This document shows positions 1 through 8,430 of a DNA stretch of 59,621 nucleotides, in pieces. Each line of letters opens with the position of its first letter. Positions within the stretch are counted from its first letter, which is position 1. The stretch spans positions 1 through 59,621 of the forward strand of contig SUTT01000008.1 of NCBI GenBank assembly GCA_015152565.1, given 5' to 3'. Origin of the DNA: Cyanobacteria bacterium SIG27. GTDB taxonomy: Bacteria > Cyanobacteriota > Vampirovibrionia > Gastranaerophilales > Gastranaerophilaceae. The notes under the pieces were generated by a model. That model was given only the letters and a program-made list of their open reading frames with translations, was not told the DNA's origin and ran no database searches. The position numbers were made by a program, and so were the translations under genes.

Positions 1-215
1 TATGGTTCAAATTTAACTACACCATCAACTAATGCAAATAATGTGAAATCTTTACCCATACCTACGTTATTACCTGGATGAATTTTTGTTCCTTTTTGAC
101 GAACAATAATGTTACCAGCAACAACTTGTTCATTGGCGTATTTTTTAACGCCTAATCTCTTACTTTCGCTATCGCGACCGTTCTTTGACGAACCTACACC
201 CTTCTTATGTGCCAT
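1..215 (-). CDS. rpmA: 50S ribosomal protein L27 (partial, 3' end outside window)
   Basis: The reverse strand from ATG at 215 encodes the start of bacterial L27, beginning [20 protein letters not shown] and continuing through the conserved basic region with [24 protein letters not shown] split across positions about 38-62. L27 sits in the 50S subunit, where its N-terminal tail reaches the peptidyl transferase centre. The N-terminus starts directly with the mature MAHKK-type tail, so there is no sign of the cleavable extension seen in Firmicutes. About 71 codons are visible and the C-terminus lies beyond base 1. It follows rplU by only 2 nt, the usual rplU-rpmA order, so both should be co-transcribed from the promoter near 656-684. 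Confidence 0.95.
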   Translation of the reverse strand, partial: MAHKKGVGSSKNGRDSESKRLGVKKYANEQVVAGNIIVRQKGTKIHPGNNVGMGKDFTLFALVDGVVKFEP

Positions 216-217
216 TT

Positions 218-571
218 TTATTCTTCTCCTGTTGTTTCTTCACTTTTAGCTTTTGCAGCTTTTGTGTTGATTTTGTTAATCATAACACGTGTGAATTGTT
301 GTCTGTGACCTTGTTTAACTCTAGTGCCCTTTTTAGGACGTTGTTTGTAAACAATTACTTTTTTAGCTTTGTCATTTTTAACAACGGTACCGTCAACAGT
401 AGCAGAAGCTACATAGGGTCTTCCAACTTTTGATTTTTTGCCGTTAACTAACATAACGATTTTGTCAAAAGTTACTTTATCATCAGCTTGAGCATCTAAC
501 AACTCGATATCAACATATCTGCCTTCTTCAAGTTTATATTGCTTTCCGCCAGTTTCAACTATTGCGTACAT
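218..571 (-). CDS. rplU: 50S ribosomal protein L21
   Basis: A 117-residue protein starting [20 protein letters not shown], the canonical L21 opening, with the later basic stretch [20 protein letters not shown] that contacts 23S rRNA. It is a primary 50S subunit protein. The C-terminal tail ([14 protein letters not shown]) is a slightly longer, charged and Ala-rich extension than in minimal L21 proteins. ATG at 571 is preceded by AAGGAAGG about 8 nt upstream, a good ribosome binding site. rpmA follows immediately. The gene has its own strong promoter and a leader of roughly 75 nt. Confidence 0.97.
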   Translation of the reverse strand: MYAIVETGGKQYKLEEGRYVDIELLDAQADDKVTFDKIVMLVNGKKSKVGRPYVASATVDGTVVKNDKAKKVIVYKQRPKKGTRVKQGHRQQFTRVMINKINTKAAKAKSEETTGEE

Positions 572-684
572 TGTGTATCCTTCCTTTTAAGGGACCGCAG
601 CTTTGATTTGTACTTATCAATGCATTTTAACGCGACCAACCTATCTGCATAAAATAATATATCTAAGACAAAAGTTTATGTCAA
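572..684 (-). promoter_or_regulatory. rplU-rpmA promoter and 5' leader
   Basis: On the minus strand a -35 TTGACA (679-684) and -10 TATATT (656-661) are separated by exactly 17 nt, giving a predicted transcript start near 648 and a leader of about 75 nt before rplU. The leader contains an ATGCA...TGCAT inverted repeat and a GGTCCCTTAAAAGGAAGG segment next to the start codon. L21 autoregulatory leaders are known in some bacteria; whether this is one is only a guess from its length and position. Confidence 0.6.
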
Positions 685-706
685 GAATATATTTACAAAA
701 ATTAAA

Positions 707-1471
707 TTACATTTTAGAAAATATTTCAATTGCTTGCCAAACTCTTGGACTCGGGCGATTGATAATATCTTGTTGCTCTTTATTTAGCTGTATTATTTTT
801 GCTTTTGGAAACAGCTTTTTAATTTTATCTATTCCATCGTTATAGCAAAGAATAACAACATCAGGATTGCTTTTAAGAACATATTCAAGCGTAATATTTG
901 GATATGAAAAATTAATATCAGACGTTACATTAATATGACCAGATTTTTCAATTACATCATCAATATAGCTTTTATTTCCTATGGTAATTAATGGGTTGAA
1001 TTGAACGATATATAATATCTTTTTAGGCTTTTTTGTTTTGTTTTTTTCTATTTTATTTTTAATATCATTAATTAATTCTTTAGCTTCATTTTCTTTTGAG
1101 GTTAATTTTGCAATTTTTTCAATTCCTTTATAAATATCTTCAATGTTTTTAAATTCAAAATAAATAGGCTTTGTTTTTGTTTGATAAATTGGAGCTAGCA
1201 TTGGTTTATTTGATTCCATAGAAAAAATATAGTCTGGTTTTAATTTAATTATTTTTTCCATATTAATAAAATAAGTATCTCCAATTATTGGCTTTTCTTT
1301 GGTTTCTTCTGGATAATTGCAAACACTTGAAATGCCAAAAAGGTTATCTTGTGCGCTAAGTGCATAAATAATTTCAGTTAAAACAGGAGAAATGCTAACA
1401 TAACTTGAAGCATAGCAAGGTAGCAGTAAAAGTGATAAGCTAATTAAAAATTTGAACATGGAAATCTTCAT
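707..1471 (-). CDS. btuF: cobalamin-binding periplasmic protein of ABC importer (BtuF-like)
   Basis: A 254-residue protein with an N-terminal signal peptide (hydrophobic SLSLLLLPCYASS, ending near residue 23) followed by a periplasmic-binding-protein type III fold: YVSISPVLTEIIYAL at the first lobe, FGISSVCNYPEE, a central helix and a second lobe with the family-typical NPDVVILCYND and PSPRVWQAIE near the end. The class binds cobalamin or iron chelates; cobalamin is inferred from the riboswitch and BtuB-like gene heading the operon. Its start overlaps the end of the ATPase gene by about 30 nt, so translation is coupled; an internal ATG at 1459 is an alternative start. The Cys in the signal peptide (PCYASS) could instead mark a lipoprotein. 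Confidence 0.8.
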   Translation of the reverse strand: MKISMFKFLISLSLLLLPCYASSYVSISPVLTEIIYALSAQDNLFGISSVCNYPEETKEKPIIGDTYFINMEKIIKLKPDYIFSMESNKPMLAPIYQTKTKPIYFEFKNIEDIYKGIEKIAKLTSKENEAKELINDIKNKIEKNKTKKPKKILYIVQFNPLITIGNKSYIDDVIEKSGHINVTSDINFSYPNITLEYVLKSNPDVVILCYNDGIDKIKKLFPKAKIIQLNKEQQDIINRPSPRVWQAIEIFSKM

Positions 1472-2162
1472 CGTTGTTTACCACTTTAAAATTAATGCCA
1501 TAAATTTCTTTTAAAATTTCGCTTGTAAAAAAGTCATTTTTTTCTTTTTGGATAATTTTATTATCTTTTCCAAGACCAATAAAATAATCTCCATAGCTTG
1601 ATGAAAGGTTAATATCATGCAAAACAATAACGCAAGTTAAACCGTTTTTTACAAGTTTTTTTAAAATGTCTAATACTTTAATTTGATTAATTAAATCCAT
1701 ATTACTTGTTGGTTCATCTAAAAGTAAAATGTCTGCATTTGCAACTAATGCAAGTGCTATATTTGCTTTTTGAAGTTCGCCTGAGCTCAAGTTATCTATT
1801 AACGTATTTTTCTTTTCTTCAAGCTCTAAAAGCTTTAAAACTTCATTTATTTTTTCTTTTTCATCATTATTTATAAACCATTTCCAATTTTGTTTATAAA
1901 AAGAAGACTCAATATATTCAAATAAAGTAATACCTTTCGGATATTTAATTCTTTGAGGAAGATAGAAAAGTTCTTTATATTTTTTTTCAATATTAATTTT
2001 TTGAGGTTTAATTATTCCTGAAATCACTTTTAAAAGTGTGGTTTTTCCTGTTCCATTTGAACCCACTAAAACAGTGATTTTGTTTTTTGGTATTGCTATA
2101 TTGGCATTATCAAAAAGAATTAAATTATCAACTTTTAAAGTCAGGTTTTTAATATTAATCAT
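1440..2162 (-). CDS. btuD: cobalamin ABC transporter ATP-binding protein (BtuD-like)
   Basis: A 240-residue ABC ATPase. Walker A is GSNGTGKTTL (about residues 34-43), the signature is LSSGELQKA (about 125-133), Walker B plus catalytic Glu is ADILLLDEPTSNMD (about 143-156), and the switch His lies in VIVLHDINLS. It powers the inner-membrane permease encoded just upstream, whose stop overlaps this start by 8 nt, so the three transporter genes form a translationally coupled block. Specificity for corrinoids is inferred from the riboswitch; on its own this protein could equally serve a siderophore importer. Confidence 0.85.
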   Translation of the reverse strand: MINIKNLTLKVDNLILFDNANIAIPKNKITVLVGSNGTGKTTLLKVISGIIKPQKINIEKKYKELFYLPQRIKYPKGITLFEYIESSFYKQNWKWFINNDEKEKINEVLKLLELEEKKNTLIDNLSSGELQKANIALALVANADILLLDEPTSNMDLINQIKVLDILKKLVKNGLTCVIVLHDINLSSSYGDYFIGLGKDNKIIQKEKNDFFTSEILKEIYGINFKVVNNDEDFHVQIFN

Positions 2163-3129
2163 TAAACATATCTCCTTTTTTAGTTAGGAAATATACAAAA
2201 ATTGGCGCTCCGATGAATGCAACAACAAGTCCTAGTGGAACTTGAAGTGGGTAAATGATTACCCTTGCTATAAAATCGGCCATTAAAACAAGACTGGAGC
2301 CAATTAAAATATTTGATATAAAAAGATACCTATAATCTTGTCCTAAAAGCATTTTGGAAATCTGAGGAGCGATGATACCAATAAAGCCTAAAATTCCTGC
2401 ACAAAATACGCTGGTTGAAGTTAATAATGCGCTTAAAACAATAATTATTGCACTATAAAAATATTTTTTATTTTTATTTGTTTCTAATAGTGATGAATCA
2501 AGCCTTAAAAAATTGAGCTTTGGAACAAAAAGAGCGCTTAACAAAAGAAAGATAATAAAAATAACAATTAATATTTTGTTTGAAATTATTTCATTGTTTG
2601 TTACTCCGCCTGATAAAATCAACATCATTGTATAAGATTTCATTGGATTAACTAAAATTATTAAAGACATAATTGCACTTGAAAAAACGTTAATTGATAA
2701 ACCAATTAATATTAATTTTGCAATTGAAAATCTAGAAAATCCTGAAAAAATAATAACTAAAAATGAAGCGATGAGCGCTCCTAAGAAACCAAAAATTGAA
2801 TAATTTATCGTATTGAAAAATAAAATAGATAAAACTATCCCCAAACCCGCTCCAGCACTAACCCCTGTAATATAAGGTTCAGCTAGAGGGTTTTTAGTCA
2901 CTGCTTGCATAAACATGCCAGCTAACGCTAAGGAGCTTCCAGCAATTAAAGCTTTTAGTGCTCTTGGATATCTCAACAATGATAAAATCATTGAATCTGT
3001 ATCATTATTAAGATTAAAAGCTTTTTTAAATAAATTAAAACCAATATCATTATATCCTGCAAAAAGTGCAAGATATAATGATATTAATAAAATTATAGCT
3101 AATATTAAAATTATTGCTTTCTTTTTCAT
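2155..3129 (-). CDS. btuC: cobalamin ABC transporter permease (FecCD/BtuC family)
   Basis: A 324-residue, very hydrophobic FecCD-family permease, the usual size for these roughly ten-helix proteins. Family motifs seen are LRYPRALKALIAGSSLALAG, containing the conserved RxPR near residues 50-55, AEPYITGVSAGAGLG, a GILGFIGIIAPQISKMLLG segment (the coupling region contacting the ATPase) and ARVIIYPLQVPLGLVVAFIG at the end. It forms the inner-membrane channel of a corrinoid or iron-chelate importer. It lies 20 nt downstream of the TonB-dependent receptor gene in the riboswitch-led operon. Confidence 0.88.
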   Translation of the reverse strand: MKKKAIILILAIILLISLYLALFAGYNDIGFNLFKKAFNLNNDTDSMILSLLRYPRALKALIAGSSLALAGMFMQAVTKNPLAEPYITGVSAGAGLGIVLSILFFNTINYSIFGFLGALIASFLVIIFSGFSRFSIAKLILIGLSINVFSSAIMSLIILVNPMKSYTMMLILSGGVTNNEIISNKILIVIFIIFLLLSALFVPKLNFLRLDSSLLETNKNKKYFYSAIIIVLSALLTSTSVFCAGILGFIGIIAPQISKMLLGQDYRYLFISNILIGSSLVLMADFIARVIIYPLQVPLGLVVAFIGAPIFVYFLTKKGDMFND

Positions 3130-3149
3130 AAACTAATTATATTATAGAT

Positions 3150-5228
3150 TTATAGATTTTCTTTTTTATTTTTCTTTCTTTCAGGGAAAGTATAGTCCAT
3201 AAACAACCCTAATCTAAAATTAATTCCTGGAGCATAGTAGCTTGTTGGTCCTTGTCTATACATTGAAATATCTTGGTTTAATAAGTTATAAACTGTTCCT
3301 CTTAAAGACATTTCATAATTTTCTGTTTTAACTAATTTTATGTTAGCTCCAACTCTAGCATCAACATAGCCATCTGTTTTATCTGAATTTTTTGTTGCTG
3401 ACATGTATCTTCCTGAATTTGCTTCAACTCCAGCATAGATATCAATTCTTTTATGAGGTGTCCAATATGCGGTAGTTTTGATTGAATTTCTTGGAACTCC
3501 AGGTAAATCAGCCCCCGTCATTTCATCTTGCGATTTTGTATAAGTATAGCTTGAAACTATCTTAAACCAATTTTTAGGCTCCCAAGTAATTTTACCTTCT
3601 ACACCTTGAATTTTTGCTTTATCAACATTTACATATTGACCAACATACATCCAAGTCATTGGGTCTGTTTCACCCCTGTATCCAATATAATCATCGTAAT
3701 TACTATTGAAATAACCCATATCAAATGATAATTTTTCATCAAAGAAAGATTGAGTTACGCCTAAATCCCAGCTTTTCATTTTTTCGGCTTTTAAATTTGG
3801 ATTAGCTAAAGATATCATATAAGCAGAATTAACTGTTCCAAAACGTTGATATAGTGTTGGATTATTTATGCTTTGCCCCCAAGAAGCTCTGAATTTTGTT
3901 TTAGCTCCTTTTAGTTTAAATGTTGGTAAAACTAATGCGGCAGAAGCATTTGGAGAAACATAAGTTCCAAAGTCGGAATGATGAGTTAATCTTGCGCCAC
4001 CTCTTAAAAATAGCTTATCTTTAATATTAATTAAATCATTAATAAATACATCATTTTGCAGTGTATTACCTGAATATTTATTGTTAATTACTCCGCTCCA
4101 CATATCAGAATCACTGCTTCTTCCATTGATGAATTCTGATTCTAAATTATAGCCAACAGATAATGTATTCCAAGAAGCTAACTTATAGTTATGTTGTGTT
4201 TGGAAGTTTAATCTTGTTGAATTAATTTTAGAAATTGAAGAATACAGCGGATCTCCAGAAAATTCATCAGGAAGAACAAAACTATTGTTTCTATTATGAT
4301 ATAAACTAAATTTTGTATCGTAATTATATTTATCATTTGGATTATGAGTAAACGATAGAGTGTTCATTATATCATAATTCATTGCATAATTGTTTGGAGA
4401 TTGATAAAGCCCGTAAGGAAAAGCTTGCTCGTAGCCTATTCCTATATCTTTTCTTGAACGAGAAAATCTAAAAATATTTCTTATTTCTGCTTTATCATCT
4501 AAAACTTTTTTACCCAAATTTGTCACAAGGCTTAAATTGTTATAATCATCATTTCTGATTTTTCCAAGCCCTGTTGTTTTCATTCCGCCATCTGTTTTAA
4601 ACCAAGTTAAACCAGCATAGTAATCAAAGCCGTCTTTTTCGCCTTGAAGAGCAAAACGCTCTTTAAATGTTCCATAGTTACCCATTTCAGAACCTAATTC
4701 AACTTTAAATGGCCCTTTTCCTCTTCTTGTTTGAAGAGCAATTAAACCGCCAGATGCATTAGTCCCTGCAACATTGCCATGTGGACCTCTAATTACTTCA
4801 ACTCTTTCAAGGTCATCACTTAATAAAAATTGTGGTTCAACTCCTGGACTTGTCATAGATGGTCTATCAGCTCTAACCCCATCAATTGTTAAGCGGACTC
4901 TATCTGTTCCTCTCATTCGTATAGAGCTAGTTGACCCTAATGACCCGTTGGAATTTTGAACTTGAATACTAGAAAATTGATTTAAAATTTCAGAAAATGT
5001 TGGGTTTCCTTGGCGCTCAATATCCCGTCTTTGAATGATATCAACATTAGCCCCTGCTGATTCAATGGATTCTGCGTAATTAGAATAAGAATACATTTCT
5101 TTTTCTTTTGCTGTTCCATATAAAACAAAAGGTGTTGTTGAAGATTCAACATTTTCTTCAATTGCCATAATTGGCAGTGTGCTAGCTAAGGCTAAAATAG
5201 CCGCCATGCAAAAACAATTCTTTTTCAT
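3150..5228 (-). CDS. btuB: TonB-dependent outer-membrane receptor, probably cobalamin (BtuB-like)
   Basis: About 692 residues. The start is ATG at 5228, preceded by GAGGAA about 8 nt upstream; reading from further upstream would pass through the riboswitch. Residues 1-23 form a signal peptide (MKKNCFCMAAILALASTLPI). The plug domain follows, with IDGVRADRP and VIRGPHGNVAGTNASGG in the usual positions, then a 22-strand-type barrel rich in aromatic beta segments. The ligand is inferred from the cobalamin riboswitch directly upstream. Oddity: after the expected terminal aromatic strand (FMDYTF) there is a charged PERKKNKKENL tail, whereas most outer-membrane barrels end on Phe. Together with btuCDF this makes a full two-membrane uptake route; the energising TonB partner is not in the operon. 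Confidence 0.87.
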   Translation of the reverse strand: MKKNCFCMAAILALASTLPIMAIEENVESSTTPFVLYGTAKEKEMYSYSNYAESIESAGANVDIIQRRDIERQGNPTFSEILNQFSSIQVQNSNGSLGSTSSIRMRGTDRVRLTIDGVRADRPSMTSPGVEPQFLLSDDLERVEVIRGPHGNVAGTNASGGLIALQTRRGKGPFKVELGSEMGNYGTFKERFALQGEKDGFDYYAGLTWFKTDGGMKTTGLGKIRNDDYNNLSLVTNLGKKVLDDKAEIRNIFRFSRSRKDIGIGYEQAFPYGLYQSPNNYAMNYDIMNTLSFTHNPNDKYNYDTKFSLYHNRNNSFVLPDEFSGDPLYSSISKINSTRLNFQTQHNYKLASWNTLSVGYNLESEFINGRSSDSDMWSGVINNKYSGNTLQNDVFINDLINIKDKLFLRGGARLTHHSDFGTYVSPNASAALVLPTFKLKGAKTKFRASWGQSINNPTLYQRFGTVNSAYMISLANPNLKAEKMKSWDLGVTQSFFDEKLSFDMGYFNSNYDDYIGYRGETDPMTWMYVGQYVNVDKAKIQGVEGKITWEPKNWFKIVSSYTYTKSQDEMTGADLPGVPRNSIKTTAYWTPHKRIDIYAGVEANSGRYMSATKNSDKTDGYVDARVGANIKLVKTENYEMSLRGTVYNLLNQDISMYRQGPTSYYAPGINFRLGLFMDYTFPERKKNKKENL

Positions 5229-5355
5229 TTTAAAAATTCCTCGTGCTCGCAAGTGATACTATGAGAGATAGGTGTTCTGACTTAGAATTTTTAAATTAAT
5301 TCCCTACAGCTACGGCATAGTCCCGTGTTCACGGAGTTTCCCTATAACTCGATTT
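5229..5355 (-). promoter_or_regulatory. cobalamin riboswitch in the btuB leader
   Basis: Read on the minus strand, the leader contains in order TAGGGAAACTCCGTGAACAC, then GGGACTATGCCGTAGCTGTA, a variable AT-rich arm, and AGTCAGAACACCTATCT. These match the class features of cobalamin riboswitches (GGGAA, GTGAA, a CCGxxxCTGT-like core, and the B12-box AGTCAGxxxACCT). The aptamer core spans roughly 5262-5350. Downstream, a GCGAGCACGAGGAA segment holds the ribosome binding site of btuB just before its ATG, so control by masking translation is plausible. Corrinoid binding is expected to switch the operon off. Confidence 0.9.
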
Positions 5356-5356
5356 T

Positions 5357-5385
5357 AGATTAACACCATTTATATCTAATGTCAA
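5357..5385 (-). promoter_or_regulatory. promoter of the cobalamin uptake operon
   Basis: Minus-strand -35 TTGACA at 5380-5385 and -10-like TAATCT at 5357-5362 with a 17-nt spacer, placing the transcript start just before the riboswitch aptamer. Confidence 0.7.
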
Positions 5386-5524
5386 TCTTTTTTATATAAA
5401 GTATTTTTCTTATAAAAAATTGCCATCAAACTAGTTTTAAATGCAAATATATTAATTATCTATTCAGTCTTAAAATATTAATTAGCTCTTAATTCTTCTT
5501 TTAGATTGCTATCAATTTTATTCA

Positions 5525-6646
5525 TTATCTATCCAGTTTGAAATAGTCAATAATATCATATATTGCGCTAATTTCAGTATATAATTTTTTAAATGTTTCG
5601 GGTTCTAATAATGTTTTATTTAAACTTCCAATTTCAAAAAGATTTTTATCTGTTGAAATTGCAAACATTACGGTATTCCTATAAAAAGCACATTTTGCAT
5701 TTTTTGCACCGTAAGCTGTTCTTAGGTTTAAAAATTTTTCCATAAAAGCAGGAGTTACAATATAGCGTGCTTCTATTTGGTCTTGAGAATAAACGTGGTA
5801 TTTTTTGCCAAATTTTACATCTTCTAAAATAATTTTTTGTTTTTCATTTTTTTCTTTTTTAAATATTTTGTATAAAGCTATGATGCCAATAATTATTAAA
5901 TAAACAACTAAAAAACCTATTGCAAACCTATAATCATCATCTTCGCAGCTTTTTAAAACAGGTTCTATTATACCTAAAGTACCAACAAGCCATAGCCACT
6001 TATTATCTCTAGCAGTTAAATCGCCTTTTGTTGAAACAATTGTATGCGCTTTAACAGATTTATTGACTTCAAATTTAAAAACTATACCAGAAAATATTTT
6101 CATTACAGAGCGATTTTTGCCAGTATTATATTCTTTCAATAGTGTTGTTTCGCAAACTTTGAAATTAATATCTTTATATGTGCCACAAAATTCATCATCT
6201 GTTGTTCTTTGGTTGAAATCGGCAAATAATTCGCTTGGGTGTAGTTCTTCGTTTTTTATTAAGTTTGAATTATTTGTCCAAGTTATATCTCCAAAAGCGT
6301 TTAGAAGTTTTTGTAAGCAACTTTTTTTCAATTCTAGTGCAAATTTCTTACTTTCTTCGTTTTTGTTAACACAAAGAAAATAGGCTAAAATTACTAAAAT
6401 TCCTGGGCTAAAACATAAGAACAATATGCGCCCGCTAGACATCATATATCCGTCATTTTTTAAAAAGATTGTTAGCAAAATAGCTAATGCCATTATAACT
6501 AAAGGTATTGCAATGATTAAATTGCATTTTTTGTTTAATCTTTTTCTTAAAACTTCATATCCTTTTAAAAAAGGAAAAATTTCATTTTTGTATTGTTTTA
6601 CAAATTCTTTTTGAATTTCAATTTTGTTATTTTTCACACTATCCAT
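5525..6646 (-). CDS. DUF3137-type membrane protein
   Basis: A 373-residue protein. An N-terminal cytoplasmic helix (about 1-45) is followed by two closely spaced membrane segments (IIAIPLVIMALAILLTIFL and FLCFSPGILVILAYFLC, about 43-92), a long soluble middle part with the GxYKDINFKVCET and FxGIVFKFEVNKS pattern typical of DUF3137, two further hydrophobic segments (about 215-265), and a C-terminal region containing YHVYSQDQIEARYIVTPAFM. The family has no established function. Upstream of galE are separate promoter signals, so it is probably transcribed after galE or alone. No catalytic motif is visible. Confidence 0.7.
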   Translation of the reverse strand: MDSVKNNKIEIQKEFVKQYKNEIFPFLKGYEVLRKRLNKKCNLIIAIPLVIMALAILLTIFLKNDGYMMSSGRILFLCFSPGILVILAYFLCVNKNEESKKFALELKKSCLQKLLNAFGDITWTNNSNLIKNEELHPSELFADFNQRTTDDEFCGTYKDINFKVCETTLLKEYNTGKNRSVMKIFSGIVFKFEVNKSVKAHTIVSTKGDLTARDNKWLWLVGTLGIIEPVLKSCEDDDYRFAIGFLVVYLIIIGIIALYKIFKKEKNEKQKIILEDVKFGKKYHVYSQDQIEARYIVTPAFMEKFLNLRTAYGAKNAKCAFYRNTVMFAISTDKNLFEIGSLNKTLLEPETFKKLYTEISAIYDIIDYFKLDR

Positions 6647-6676
6647 ACTGAAATTCTACAAGCATTTGCGCTATTT

Positions 6677-7672
6677 TTAACCGTCTATATGCATTAATAA
6701 AAATTTATAAGCATTTTTAATGCTTTCTTCTGTATCTATTCTTGATGACCAATCTAAAATGTTTTTTGCTTTTCTATTGTTTGCAACTAATATTGCAGGG
6801 TCACCTTCTCTTTTTGGTTTAATTTCGATATTGATTTTTTTATTAGTTATTCTTTGGCAAATTTCAATAACTTCTTTAGTACTCATTGCTTTGTTTGTTC
6901 CGATATTAAAAAAGTCGGTTTCGTTATGATGATGAATTTGTTTCATAGCAAAAAGATGTGCTGTAATTAAATCATTAATATCAATATAATCTCTTACACT
7001 AGTGCCATCTTTTGTATTGTAGTCATCACCATAAAGATTAAAAGTTGTGCCGTTAATAATTGCTTTTAATAAATTTGGAACTAAATGGGTTTCAGGGTCG
7101 TGGCTTTCGCCAACGATGCCATCTTTATTTGCTCCAATGACATTAAAATATCTGAGTCTTATACTTTTTAAATTATATAATTTATCATATTCATCTAATT
7201 TGTTCTCAATTAAAAGTTTAGTTTTTCCATATATGCTAATAGGGTTTGTTGGGTGACTTTCATCAATTGGAAGATATTTTGGTTCACCATATATTGCTGC
7301 GCTTGAAGAAAAAACAATTTTTTTAACATCATTTTTAACCATCGAATCTAAAAGGTTGATTGTTCCATTTACGTTATTTTCAAAGTATTTTTCAGGCTCT
7401 TTAGAACTTTCTTCAATTTGTGAATATGCTGCAAAATGAACGACTATATCAATTTTATATTTTTTAAAAACCTCTTCAATTTCATTTTTATTTTTTAAAT
7501 CACCTTGGATGAAAACAAAATCACCATGTTTTTTTAATGTATTGATTGTTTCAATGTGTCCTGTTGATAAATTGTCAAAAACAATGACATTAAAAATACG
7601 CATTTGCAGCAATTGCAAAACATAATGACTTCCGATATAACCGGCTCCGCCTGTAATTAAAATAGTTTGCAT
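6677..7672 (-). CDS. galE: UDP-glucose 4-epimerase
   Basis: About 331 residues from ATG 7672 (MQTILITGGAGYIGSHYVLQ), chosen because the NAD-binding GGAGYIG motif must sit near the N-terminus and because the -10 box lies just upstream. It is a short-chain dehydrogenase-type epimerase interconverting UDP-glucose and UDP-galactose (or the N-acetyl forms) with bound NAD. The catalytic YxxxK appears as YGKTK (about 147-151), with SSSAAIYG supplying the active-site Ser and RYFNVIGA following. The product feeds cell-surface polysaccharide. The start has no Shine-Dalgarno sequence. Confidence 0.93.
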   Translation of the reverse strand: MQTILITGGAGYIGSHYVLQLLQMRIFNVIVFDNLSTGHIETINTLKKHGDFVFIQGDLKNKNEIEEVFKKYKIDIVVHFAAYSQIEESSKEPEKYFENNVNGTINLLDSMVKNDVKKIVFSSSAAIYGEPKYLPIDESHPTNPISIYGKTKLLIENKLDEYDKLYNLKSIRLRYFNVIGANKDGIVGESHDPETHLVPNLLKAIINGTTFNLYGDDYNTKDGTSVRDYIDINDLITAHLFAMKQIHHHNETDFFNIGTNKAMSTKEVIEICQRITNKKINIEIKPKREGDPAILVANNRKAKNILDWSSRIDTEESIKNAYKFLLMHIDG

Positions 7673-7679
7673 ATATAAA

Positions 7680-7708
7680 ATATAACAAATTAAAATGAAC
7701 TTTTTCAA
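7680..7708 (-). promoter_or_regulatory. galE promoter, predicted leaderless
   Basis: Minus-strand -35 TTGAAA (7703-7708), 17-nt spacer, -10 TTATAT (7680-7685), then only 7 nt to the galE ATG. Transcription should begin at or within a base or two of the start codon; no ribosome binding site is present. Confidence 0.65.
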
Positions 7709-7749
7709 ATTTATTACGTTTTATTTATTGTATACTGCAAGGAGCTGAC

Positions 7750-8025
7750 ATGAAAAAAGGTTTACTATTATCAATTATTTTTACAATGTTTTTATTTAAC
7801 TACAGCAATGCTGCGATTTTTCAACAAGTAGCTGACGAAAAAAATGCAGGAAGTAATGCCCCAGCTTGTTTTAGTGATAATAGCCTTTGTTTTATTGGAA
7901 ACTATGTTGTAAGAGGAAGTGCACATGAAAAATTATATGTTGATTTTGGCATAGTTTGTAATGAAGCTAAAACATATTGTACAAATGGTTTTTCTGTTGG
8001 AAAATCAACCAATTTTATATTTTAA
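7750..8025 (+). CDS. small secreted protein of unknown function
   Basis: A 91-residue protein with an N-terminal signal peptide (MKKGLLLSIIFTMFLFNYSNA, cleavage expected after residue 21). The mature part of about 70 residues contains four Cys (ACFSDNSLCF and a later VCNEAKTYC pair), suggesting two disulfides in the periplasm. ATG at 7750 follows AAGGAG about 6 nt upstream. I recognise no family. It is first of three small exported proteins encoded in a row on this strand, which may share a role at the cell surface. Confidence 0.6.
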   Translation: MKKGLLLSIIFTMFLFNYSNAAIFQQVADEKNAGSNAPACFSDNSLCFIGNYVVRGSAHEKLYVDFGIVCNEAKTYCTNGFSVGKSTNFIF

Positions 8026-8117
8026 AATGTAAACAAATATAAATTTCATTTTTAAAAAATGAACAATTAAAATCATATTTCGTTTTAGAAGATATAAAGC
8101 AAATAATGGGGGCGAAA

Positions 8118-8408
8118 ATGAAAACAAAAAGTATTGTGTGTTTAGGAATGTTGTTTGGATGTATGATTTTAACTCAAATTCAAACAGATGCAAAAGAAGT
8201 TTTATATGTTGATAAAACTAATCCATATCTAACTACAAGTTCAAGATATGACCATATATACGCTAATCCTCCAAGACAAAGTTTGGGTGCGATGGGTCGC
8301 TACATTTTCTCATCTTCAAAAGTTCGCTATATTCATTCTCCATCTAGAATGAAAGGCGCAAAACATGCTGCAAGAATAAATGCTAATAATTACTATTATT
8401 ATAACTAA
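8118..8408 (+). CDS. small secreted protein with Tyr-rich tail
   Basis: About 96 residues from ATG 8118 (MKTKSIVCLGMLFGCMILTQ). An upstream in-frame ATG at 8106 overlaps the GGGGGCG sequence that looks like the ribosome binding site, so the later start is preferred. A signal peptide of about 25 residues ends near TDAKE. The mature protein is basic, rich in Ser, Arg, Tyr and His, and ends NNYYYYN. No domain is recognised. It lies 22 nt before the His-rich protein gene and is probably co-transcribed with it. Confidence 0.55.
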   Translation: MKTKSIVCLGMLFGCMILTQIQTDAKEVLYVDKTNPYLTTSSRYDHIYANPPRQSLGAMGRYIFSSSKVRYIHSPSRMKGAKHAARINANNYYYYN

Positions 8409-8430
8409 GTAGCATATAGGGAGTAAAAAT

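Noticed and set aside
572-648. L21 autoregulatory leader RNA
   Set aside because: The leader length fits, but I cannot match a consensus structure by eye, so it is only mentioned with the promoter and not called as an RNA family.
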